Assembly: GCA_946886975.1 (NCBI GenBank)
Contig: CAMPJV010000206.1
Span: 1-5,199, forward strand
DNA length: 5,199 nt
Origin: an uncultured Taibaiella sp.
Lineage (GTDB): Bacteria; Bacteroidota; Bacteroidia; Chitinophagales; Chitinophagaceae
Reading direction: 5' to 3'
Position numbers and translations under genes: made by a program. The notes under the pieces were generated by a model that was not told the origin of the DNA, made no database searches, and saw nothing but the letters and a program-made list of their open reading frames with translations. Below, piece after piece: positions 1 to 4,840 of the stretch. Each line of letters starts with the position of its first letter. The first letter of the stretch is position 1.

Positions 1-247
1 GTTTATAACGTGGTATCTCCCGGCGCTTGAAAGCTCTCACGCCAAAAAAGATTGTAACACTGCTTAAAATCATAACGACAGTAGAAACCCAGAAGACCAG
101 GGGCAGGTCGAACGTCCTCCAGTTGCCACCCGCCTGCTTCACCACGTAAGCGCTGGTGAGCCCGGCAAACATCATAGCAATGCTTCCCATCGCCAACCAC
201 ATCGCAAACTTGTGCGGATGTATCTTGTTCCTCTGATCCGTGGTCAT
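1..247 (-). CDS. Heme-copper (cytochrome c) oxidase subunit III, N-terminal part
   Basis: This is the first 82 codons of a gene that continues past the left edge. The protein begins MTTDQRNKIHPHKFAMW and has two hydrophobic segments, about residues 14-36 and 50-69. They are joined by a loop containing KQAGGNWRTFDLP, and a basic stretch (RAFKRRE) follows the second helix. The pattern MWLAMGSIAMMFAGLTSAYVV followed by GNWR is what I recognise from Bacteroidota oxidase subunit III. In the family this integral membrane subunit packs against the catalytic subunit I of the terminal oxidase. It lies 21 bp downstream of ctaB on the same strand, so the two are probably cotranscribed. The ATG at 247 is chosen because AAGGAG lies just before it and the protein aligns from its start with family N-termini. 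Bacteroidota often carry two adjacent subunit III genes, and which copy this is cannot be told. Confidence 0.9.
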   Translation of the reverse strand, partial: MTTDQRNKIHPHKFAMWLAMGSIAMMFAGLTSAYVVKQAGGNWRTFDLPLVFWVSTVVMILSSVTIFFGVRAFKRREIPRYK

Positions 248-249
248 TA

Positions 250-255
250 CTCCTT
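250..255 (-). promoter_or_regulatory. Shine-Dalgarno site of the oxidase subunit III gene
   Basis: Reading the minus strand, AAGGAG is followed by TA and then the ATG at 247. The spacing of 2 nt is tight. The overlapping GGAAGG (257-252) gives a more usual distance. It is the clearest ribosome binding site in the window and sits before a gene inside an operon, unlike the first genes, which lack one. Confidence 0.6.
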
Positions 256-268
256 CCATATTCTCGAC

Positions 269-1168
269 TTACAACTTATCAAACAACAATGCCAGTAAAA
301 TCACAGGCAAATATATAAATGAGCTGAACATCACTTGCTTGGCGGTCCGGTGATCATTCTTAATAAAAAACATAAAGCAAGCAGCGAAGTACAGAGCACC
401 TGCAAGAATGCATATCCACATGCCTACACTACCGCTAAGTCCGATTGCTTTGGGCACAATGGACATAGGCACAAGCACTATGCTGTAGAACATACATTGG
501 AGTCCGGTAAACGGTGTCTTGCCTTTTTTTGAGGGCAGCATCCTGATACCCGCTTTGGCGTAGTCCTCAAATCCAACCCATGCGATAGCCCAGAAATGGG
601 GAAATTGCCAGAAGAACTGGAACAGGAACAACATCCACCCCCCTACACCAAAGCTTCCTGTAGCCGCCACCCACCCAATAAGAGGCGGGAGCGCACCGGG
701 GATTGCTCCTATAAGCACTGCAATTGGATGAATCTTTTTCATTGGGGTGTAGGCAAAGCCGTACAACAGCAGTGATAGAAAACTCAACGCACCGGCCAGT
801 GGATTAAAGAAATAGCCTAATAACCAGGCGCCGGATAGCCCGGCGACGGCAGCGAAGGCAGAAGCCTCAGCTATATTCATCCTCCCGTCAGGCATTGGCC
901 GCAGCCTCGTGCGTTTCATGAAACGGTCGCTGTCTCGCTCAATGATCTGATTGATTGTATTCGCACCACCGGTGACTAGCATGCCTCCAGTGAAAAGGAT
1001 AATGACTTCTTTCCATGCGAAATGAATACCAGGTGCCAGCAGGTAACCTACCACGCTGGAAAACACTACCATAAAACTCAGGTTTGGCTTCATAAGCTGC
1101 CCGTAATCACGCAAGCGCGCAAGCATCAGCATATGCCATTTTGCCTTTATCGGTTGTTCCCGCAACAT
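269..1168 (-). CDS. ctaB: Protoheme IX farnesyltransferase (heme O synthase)
   Basis: A 299-residue UbiA-family membrane prenyltransferase. In the family it transfers a farnesyl group to a vinyl side chain of heme B, giving heme O, the heme of some oxidases and the precursor of heme A. The prenyl-diphosphate/Mg site is visible as N73..E77-R-D79-S-D81..M84-K-R86-T87..R90-P91. The other family signatures are YTPMKK (140-145), IGAIPGALPPLIGW (153-166), FPHFWAIAW (189-197) and EDYAKAGIRMLP (201-212). About nine hydrophobic segments can be drawn between residues 32 and 297, the usual topology, and the length is normal. The start is uncertain: M1 lacks a Shine-Dalgarno site and M13 or M15 are alternatives, but M1 is the first ATG after the upstream -7 box. 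It heads a minus-strand operon with oxidase subunit III. Confidence 0.96.
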   Translation of the reverse strand: MLREQPIKAKWHMLMLARLRDYGQLMKPNLSFMVVFSSVVGYLLAPGIHFAWKEVIILFTGGMLVTGGANTINQIIERDSDRFMKRTRLRPMPDGRMNIAEASAFAAVAGLSGAWLLGYFFNPLAGALSFLSLLLYGFAYTPMKKIHPIAVLIGAIPGALPPLIGWVAATGSFGVGGWMLFLFQFFWQFPHFWAIAWVGFEDYAKAGIRMLPSKKGKTPFTGLQCMFYSIVLVPMSIVPKAIGLSGSVGMWICILAGALYFAACFMFFIKNDHRTAKQVMFSSFIYLPVILLALLFDKL

Positions 1169-1169
1169 T

Positions 1170-1192
1170 ATTGATTAGTGAGGATTGATTAG
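1170..1192 (-). repeat. 9-bp direct repeat in the ctaB leader
   Basis: CTAATCAAT occurs twice on the minus strand (1192-1184 and 1178-1170), 14 nt apart from start to start. The second copy ends one base before the ctaB ATG. It lies inside the predicted 5' leader. Role unknown; chance duplication is possible. Confidence 0.5.
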
Positions 1193-1199
1193 AGTCCGG

Positions 1200-1232
1200 C
1201 AAAGGTAATAAACAACGGGCTTTTTGTCTCAA
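1200..1232 (-). promoter_or_regulatory. Predicted Bacteroidota-type promoter of ctaB
   Basis: On the minus strand TACCTTTG (1207-1200) matches the TAnnTTTG -7 consensus exactly. A TTG at 1232-1230 lies 22 bp upstream, one more than the usual 19-21 spacing to the -33 TTTG/TTG element. Transcription would begin near 1195, leaving a leader of roughly 27 nt before the ATG at 1168. Confidence 0.5.
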
Positions 1233-1302
1233 CTTTTCTGCCAGCCGGCCCTGCAGGAAGACCTCTAAGGCGAATTGTTTTTATATTAGCCGACTGTTAG
1301 CC

Positions 1303-1310
1303 TAAATTGC
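1303..1310 (+). promoter_or_regulatory. Predicted -7 box upstream of the 1315 lipoprotein gene
   Basis: TAAATTGC resembles TAnnTTTG, with the last two positions off. It ends 4 nt before the ATG. A run of T (1278-1282) lies at about the -33 distance, but without the expected G. If used, the transcript starts at or next to the start codon. Confidence 0.4.
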
Positions 1311-1314
1311 ACCA

Positions 1315-1989
1315 ATGAAGCCTCCGTTTTACTTGTTGGCCCTTTCCTTTCTCTGCATAGTCTCTTGCAAGAGAAATGACGGAAATGCGCCTGACAGGTT
1401 GCCGGAGAGCCGGCAGTTCGTATCCAGGGAGGTCATATTCGACAATCCGCTAAGGGTATTTACCAAAGATGGGGAAATTACCAACCAGGGTGTCATCAAC
1501 TCATTCTATTATCGGTTTCCGTCGCATTTTCCCGCCAATGAGTATCCATATATTGACAGTTTAATCTCTGAAGACGCTGAAACAGTGCTGCTGGACATCG
1601 CCAACATTTCCAAAGCTCCGTTCCATGCCTTGGTTGTGGACCAGGTGCTTACCTTGACAAAAAAGGACACGATCAGGACAGGCAATGCCAATTTCCGGAC
1701 GAGGATGCTTCAGGATCTGCTGAATGCTAGCCTGGCAAGAACAACTTTCTTCGCCCTGGATACCATGAGTGGCGACACGATAGGTAAGACACTGCCACAA
1801 ATAAAGGGCACTTATATTGATGACAAGATCACTCTTCCTTTCTCACACGTATTCTACTATTGCGAAGACGATGGAGGCCAGCCACACTTCTTTACAGAGT
1901 ATGCTCTTCTTCAGTCTACCCCCGCGCCTCAAATCCTCTATCCCAAAGACACCTTGGTAATACTTCAGGGAAGGCTGATCTATTACTAA
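1315..1989 (+). CDS. Lipoprotein of unknown function
   Basis: A 224-residue protein with a type II signal peptide: two-residue basic start, hydrophobic stretch (about 5-17), then the lipobox I15-V16-S17-C18, so C18 is the predicted lipidated cysteine. K19 at +2 gives no clear inner-membrane retention signal. The mature part is soluble-looking, with no further membrane segment. It alternates acidic turns with hydrophobic beta-like stretches, for example VLLDIANISKAPFHALVV (91-108) and KITLPFSHVFYY (171-182). I do not recognise a domain. The gene stands alone on the plus strand, divergent from ctaB, with the next gene 58 bp downstream and apparently carrying its own promoter. The start is set by the signal peptide. 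A cell-envelope lipoprotein of Bacteroidota is certain enough; its role is unknown. Confidence 0.85.
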   Translation: MKPPFYLLALSFLCIVSCKRNDGNAPDRLPESRQFVSREVIFDNPLRVFTKDGEITNQGVINSFYYRFPSHFPANEYPYIDSLISEDAETVLLDIANISKAPFHALVVDQVLTLTKKDTIRTGNANFRTRMLQDLLNASLARTTFFALDTMSGDTIGKTLPQIKGTYIDDKITLPFSHVFYYCEDDGGQPHFFTEYALLQSTPAPQILYPKDTLVILQGRLIYY

Positions 1990-2036
1990 GGCAATTGTAA
2001 TAATCTTCCATTGAACCTGGCCTCATATATTCCTTT

Positions 2037-2044
2037 TATCTTTA
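2037..2044 (+). promoter_or_regulatory. Predicted -7 box of the zinc-ribbon gene
   Basis: TATCTTTA matches TAnnTTTG at all but the last position and ends 3 nt before the ATG at 2048. A TTG at 2011-2013 is 23 bp upstream, slightly far for a -33 element. No Shine-Dalgarno site is present apart from the AGGA that overlaps this stretch. Confidence 0.45.
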
Positions 2045-2047
2045 GGA

Positions 2048-2257
2048 ATGAGCTTTTTCAGCAACCAACCCAAAGAACCGAAATCATTCATCATTAAGGG
2101 GAAGCCTCTTGTTTGCGGTCATTGCAGGAATGAAACCTTTTATGAAAAGACTGCCCTGATCCGTTTTGGCCTTTCCATTATGAATAATACAGCAGCCTGC
2201 TTCATCTGCTCCCAATGCTCCCACGTGATGTGGTTCCGGGAATATAAGCCGGGTTGA
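2048..2257 (+). CDS. Small zinc-ribbon protein (Zn_ribbon_13/DUF2082-like)
   Basis: A 69-residue protein with two cysteine pairs that would bind one zinc ion: C23-G-H-C26 and C54-S-Q-C57, 27 residues apart. An extra C51 precedes the second pair. The layout KPLVCGHC...F...(NNTAACFICSQC)...MWF resembles small Bacteroidota zinc-ribbon proteins often labelled nucleic-acid-binding; resemblance to Pfam Zn_ribbon_13 is from memory and untested. No signal peptide or membrane segment is seen, so it is probably cytoplasmic. Its substrate is not known and nucleic-acid binding is only a family-level guess. The last 18 codons, including the second cysteine pair, are also coding on the other strand for the lipoprotein ending at 2202. 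The conserved cysteines make this frame the safer of the two in the overlap. Confidence 0.8.
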   Translation: MSFFSNQPKEPKSFIIKGKPLVCGHCRNETFYEKTALIRFGLSIMNNTAACFICSQCSHVMWFREYKPG

Positions 2258-2702
2258 CCAGGTGCTGACGGTCGGTCACGACCACATCCTCTGTACCTGT
2301 AATCGTCGCTCCGTTCAAATCATATCTAAGATTCCTAAAGGTGGTTATCGTCGCCTCTTCCCCACCCGCCGGGAAGCATTTGCTGCACCCGATCTTTTCA
2401 TCATAGCACTCATAGCTGATATTGCTGATAGTGTCCCATTGCGGACCAGCCCGGATAACGTAATACTCGCTTGCAGGATAAGGGAGGTTAATGGGACTGA
2501 CGTCAGAGTAAGGGAAGTTTACCGAATCTATGAGCACCCCTGTGCGAAGGTCAAAGGTGTAAAGGCATTTGTCGGCAGATAGCGCTTCCGGCAGTCCAAC
2601 AATCTTGATGTTCAACTGGGGGAAGTTGATATCCTTACGGTGTACTTTGGTGCAGCAGGAAGCCAGCAGGAAAACGGAGAGTAAGGCAATGAGGGTCTTC
2701 AT
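2202..2702 (-). CDS. Lipoprotein of unknown function, 3' end overlapping the zinc-ribbon gene
   Basis: A 166-residue protein with a type II signal peptide: K2, hydrophobic residues 4-14, and the lipobox L13-A14-S15-C16 followed by a second cysteine. The mature part has four further cysteines (C46, C99, C106, C109), the last two as CSKC, which might form disulfides in the periplasm or bind metal. Hydrophobic/polar alternation (for example LNIKIVGLPEAL and EYYVIRAGPQWD) suggests a beta-rich fold. I recognise no family. The last 18 or so residues (about 149-166, ending GTTSRGSIGSR) are encoded antisense to the zinc-ribbon gene. They look like a low-complexity tail rather than domain sequence, perhaps gained by loss of an earlier stop. 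The gene is divergent from the biotin carboxylase gene. No convincing promoter was found; TATCTGTT at 2711-2704 is a poor candidate. Confidence 0.78.
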   Translation of the reverse strand: MKTLIALLSVFLLASCCTKVHRKDINFPQLNIKIVGLPEALSADKCLYTFDLRTGVLIDSVNFPYSDVSPINLPYPASEYYVIRAGPQWDTISNISYECYDEKIGCSKCFPAGGEEATITTFRNLRYDLNGATITGTEDVVVTDRQHLVNPAYIPGTTSRGSIGSR

Positions 2703-2819
2703 AAACAGATAGGTTCAGGTCTTTATTACATAGACGAGTTTTCAGGTAAAAACATTGGGTGAACGACAGGTTTTTTTTAGTAAAAGTCTGAACCTGAAGG
2801 CTTGGCGACAATGAACTAC

Positions 2820-2827
2820 TATATTTG
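2820..2827 (+). promoter_or_regulatory. Predicted -7 box of the biotin carboxylase gene, deciding its start
   Basis: TATATTTG is a perfect TAnnTTTG match and ends 4 nt before the ATG at 2832. No TTTG or TTG stands 19-21 bp upstream, so the -33 element is weak or absent. An AT-rich tract with eight T (2771-2778) lies about 55 bp before the start codon and might act like an UP element. The box lies inside the in-frame extension that begins at TTG 2802 or ATG 2811, which argues against those starts. Confidence 0.6.
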
Positions 2828-2831
2828 CCGC

Positions 2832-4319
2832 ATGCAAAAGATCCTGGTAGCCAATCGAGGGGAAATAGCGGTACGCGTCATGCGCACCGCCAAAGAAATG
2901 GGTATTAAGACAGTGGCCGTCTTTTCTGAAGCCGACCGTAACATGCCATTCGTGCGCTATGCGGACGAGGCGGTATGCATAGGCCCTGCCCCGTCTTCAC
3001 AGAGCTACCTGCGAGCGGATAAGATCATCCAGGTGGCCAAGCAAACAGGCGCTGACGCCATCCACCCTGGCTATGGCTTTCTTAGTGAGAATGCCTCATT
3101 CTCCAAAGCGTGTGCTGACGCTGGCCTTATATTCATCGGCCCTTCGGAGTACAGCATCAACACAATGGGCAGCAAGATCGCAGCCAAACAAGCCGCTAAA
3201 AAGTTCAATGTGCCAATGGTTCCCGGCACGGAAGACCCCATTGAATCTGTCAAAGAGGCAAAGGAAATTGCAGGCAGAATTGGTTACCCGGTGCTCATAA
3301 AGGCTTCTGCCGGAGGTGGTGGGAAAGGGATGCGTGTGGTCGAGAGCGAGGCTGTGCTCGAAGAGCAGATGGGTACGGCTAAGAGCGAGGCCATGAGCGC
3401 CTTTGGTGATGACGCGGTGTTTATTGAGAAATATGTGGGCTCCCCAAAGCATATAGAGATACAGCTCATGGGAGATAAGTTTGGCAACTATGTCTACCTC
3501 TTCGAAAGGGAGTGCTCCATTCAGCGGAGACATCAGAAGCTGGTTGAAGAAGCGCCATCAAGCTGCCTTACTCCGGATATTCGCAAGGCTATGGGCGAAA
3601 GCGCAGTGGCCGTAGCTAAGAGTTGCCAGTATTACGGCGCCGGCACGGTGGAGTTCCTGGTAGATGAGGAGCTTAACTTTTACTTCCTGGAAATGAACAC
3701 TCGTCTCCAGGTGGAGCATTGTGTCACGGAGATGATTACGGGCATTGACCTGGTTAAGGAGCAGATAAATGTAGCAAGAGGTGAGAAGCTTTCCTTCTCG
3801 CAGGAGGACATTGAAATAAACGGCCACTCTATTGAGCTAAGGGTATGCGCCGAAGACCCGCACAACAATTTTCTCCCAGACACGGGTAAGCTGGTGATGT
3901 ACCAGCCACCAAAGGGTCCTGGGGTGCGGGTGGATGATGGTTATGAGCAGGGGCAGGATATCCCGATCTTCTATGATCCCCTCATCGCTAAACTGGTGGT
4001 CCATGCCCCCACCAGGGATGAGGCCATTGAACGGCTCTGCAGGGCCATAGATGAATACCATATTCAGGGCATACAGACCACTTTGCCTTTTGGCAAATGG
4101 GCTGTGCAGACGGAGCCATTCCGTTCGGGCAATTTCGACACTAAGTTTATTGAAAAGTACTTCAAGCCTGAATATCTGTTGGAGGAAGATAAGGATGCCA
4201 CTGAACTGGCCTCACTACTTTCCGTCCACCTATGGGAGAAGGGTAAAGCGGAAAAGCACTCGCTGACCGTAGCCGGTGGCAATGGAAATCTCAGCGGATG
4301 GAAAGCCCGCCGCAGGTAA
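2832..4319 (+). CDS. accC: Biotin carboxylase subunit of an acyl-CoA carboxylase
   Basis: A 495-residue cytoplasmic enzyme that carboxylates biotin, on its carrier protein, with ATP and bicarbonate. The N-terminal domain begins MQKILVANRGEIAVRV, aligned with the family start, hence ATG 2832. The ATP-grasp domain shows K157, the glycine loop GGGGKG (161-166), H207, ERECSIQRRHQK (225-236), E274 and EMNTRLQVEH (287-296). The C-terminal biotin carboxylase domain includes R337 in ELRVCAEDP. All the usual catalytic residues are present; C297 stands where proline is common in the HPVTE motif. About 45 residues beyond the usual AccC end (roughly 451-495) form a charged tail. That length fits propionyl- or other acyl-CoA carboxylase alpha subunits of Bacteroidota as well as acetyl-CoA carboxylase, so the substrate is open. 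No biotin-carrier domain or carboxyltransferase is in the window. Confidence 0.95.
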   Translation: MQKILVANRGEIAVRVMRTAKEMGIKTVAVFSEADRNMPFVRYADEAVCIGPAPSSQSYLRADKIIQVAKQTGADAIHPGYGFLSENASFSKACADAGLIFIGPSEYSINTMGSKIAAKQAAKKFNVPMVPGTEDPIESVKEAKEIAGRIGYPVLIKASAGGGGKGMRVVESEAVLEEQMGTAKSEAMSAFGDDAVFIEKYVGSPKHIEIQLMGDKFGNYVYLFERECSIQRRHQKLVEEAPSSCLTPDIRKAMGESAVAVAKSCQYYGAGTVEFLVDEELNFYFLEMNTRLQVEHCVTEMITGIDLVKEQINVARGEKLSFSQEDIEINGHSIELRVCAEDPHNNFLPDTGKLVMYQPPKGPGVRVDDGYEQGQDIPIFYDPLIAKLVVHAPTRDEAIERLCRAIDEYHIQGIQTTLPFGKWAVQTEPFRSGNFDTKFIEKYFKPEYLLEEDKDATELASLLSVHLWEKGKAEKHSLTVAGGNGNLSGWKARRR

Positions 4320-4352
4320 TGCTGACTTGACCGGTGCAAAACTGAAAAGCAT

Positions 4353-4377
4353 AAAAAAGACCGGTAGAAACCGGCCT
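4353..4377 (-). terminator. Predicted intrinsic terminator facing the minus strand
   Basis: CCGGT (4361-4365), loop AGAA, ACCGG (4370-4374) forms a 5-bp stem. It extends by AG/CT outside one A-C mismatch (4358-4359 with 4376-4377). On the minus strand the stem is followed by six T (complement of A 4353-4358), the form of a Rho-independent terminator. On the plus strand no T-run follows, so it is a poor terminator for the biotin carboxylase gene. No minus-strand gene is seen upstream of it within the window. Confidence 0.55.
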
Positions 4378-4561
4378 ACTAAATCTAGAATTGATTACCC
4401 GCAATAGAAGACGGTGCCCCTTTTCTTTTGGTTAGTAAGGAAGATGTATTTTTTTCATTACAATTCGTTGAGAACTACACCCTTAGTCACCCAAACCATG
4501 AAAGTCGTCGCCCCCCGGACACACATAACGATAAACAGCAAAGCACCTGCAATATCATAGA

Positions 4562-4616
4562 CTTTACCTAGGCTTTACCCAGGCTTTACCTAGGGATTAC
4601 CTAGGCTTTACATAGG
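4562..4616. repeat. Five 11-bp tandem repeats
   Basis: Units of consensus CTTTACCTAGG lie end to end at 4562, 4573, 4584, 4595 and 4606. Units 1 and 3 are exact; unit 2 has CCCAGG, unit 4 begins GA, and unit 5 has ACATAGG. Three units contain the palindrome CCTAGG. The period is near one helical turn and is not a multiple of three, so a coding repeat is unlikely. A degenerate echo (CCCAGACTTACC, 4644-4655) lies downstream. Confidence 0.9.
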
Positions 4617-4630
4617 GACTGCCCCGCCAC

Positions 4631-4642
4631 TACACCGGTGTA
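4631..4642. repeat. Perfect 12-bp palindrome
   Basis: TACACCGGTGTA equals its own reverse complement. It lies 14 bp after the tandem repeats. Perfect dyads of this size are typical of dimeric regulator operators, but no regulator gene is nearby, so this use is only inferred. Confidence 0.6.
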
Positions 4643-4677
4643 ACCCAGACTTACCACATTAGCCCGCTCCCTTTCAG

Positions 4678-4694
4678 CAGGGAAAGATTCCCTG
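4678..4694 (+). other. Short hairpin, 7-bp stem
   Basis: CAGGGAA, loop AGA, TTCCCTG pairs perfectly. The downstream sequence GTTATTATA has only scattered T, so as an intrinsic terminator it would be weak. It may instead be an RNA structure at the head of the following unstructured C-rich segment. Confidence 0.45.
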
Positions 4695-4700
4695 GTTATT

Positions 4701-4790
4701 ATACCGCTTCACATACGAAACTCAAGACCGCAAATCCCTCACTTCCAATCCTTTACAACCACACCTCAATGCTTTTAACAGAACTCACAT
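4701..4790 (+). terminator. Candidate Rho-dependent termination (rut-like) segment
   Basis: By hand count these 90 bases hold 32 C and 6 G on the plus strand, with little chance of secondary structure. Such C-over-G stretches are where Rho loads in well-studied bacteria. It could end transcripts from the biotin carboxylase gene, which has no good intrinsic terminator. Equally it may be a plain compositional quirk. Confidence 0.25.
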
Positions 4791-4805
4791 CCCGCTGGTA
4801 AGGTA

Positions 4806-4834
4806 TTTGAACATATTGACTGGATATAAATTGA
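4806..4834 (+). promoter_or_regulatory. Predicted promoter of the His/Pro-rich protein gene
   Basis: TAAATTGA (4827-4834) resembles the TAnnTTTG -7 box, and TTTG (4806-4809) lies 17 bp before it, slightly short of the usual 19-21. The box ends 6 nt before the ATG at 4841. GAAGAG (4833-4838) just before the start could act as a weak ribosome site. Confidence 0.4.
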
Positions 4835-4840
4835 AGAGCT

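Larger units (their letters stand above)
4320..4840. other. 521-bp non-coding region with several structured elements
   Basis: No plausible gene was found on either strand. In order it contains a hairpin with a minus-strand U-tract (4353-4377), a T7 tract without a stem (4449-4455), five 11-bp tandem repeats (4562-4616), a 12-bp palindrome (4631-4642), a 7-bp-stem hairpin (4678-4694), a C-rich G-poor stretch (4701-4790) and the promoter of the next gene. The longest tidy short frame, 4498-4560 (20 codons), has no ribosome site or promoter in front and is not called. Confidence 0.8.

Noticed and set aside
335..532. Plus-strand open frame opposite ctaB
   Set aside because: Antisense to conserved ctaB codons, with no domain, signal peptide or promoter.
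1231..1260. Hairpin around the GCCGGC palindrome in the ctaB upstream region
   Set aside because: The flanking arms pair only with wobbles, mismatches and a bulge, and no role is suggested by position.
2262..2582. Plus-strand open frame of 106 codons opposite the lipoprotein gene
   Set aside because: It lies wholly antisense to a gene with a clear signal peptide and lipobox, and its translation shows no recognisable motif or start signals.
2748..2778. AAAAAC...GTTTTT stem with T8 as a terminator before the biotin carboxylase gene
   Set aside because: The stem is almost all A-T with a 16-base loop, and no plus-strand gene ends just upstream.
3096..3533. Minus-strand open frame of 145 codons inside the biotin carboxylase gene
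   Set aside because: Antisense to a highly conserved ATP-grasp coding region; its sequence is explained as a shadow of that gene.
4449..4455. T7 tract as the terminator of the biotin carboxylase gene
   Set aside because: No stable GC-rich stem directly precedes it; the best pairing found was about four bases with a long loop.
4498..4560. Possible 20-codon peptide gene before the tandem repeats
   Set aside because: No -7 box or ribosome site precedes the ATG and the length is well within chance.
4562..4616. Tandem repeats as a CRISPR array
   Set aside because: The 11-bp units are contiguous with no spacers, and no cas genes are present.
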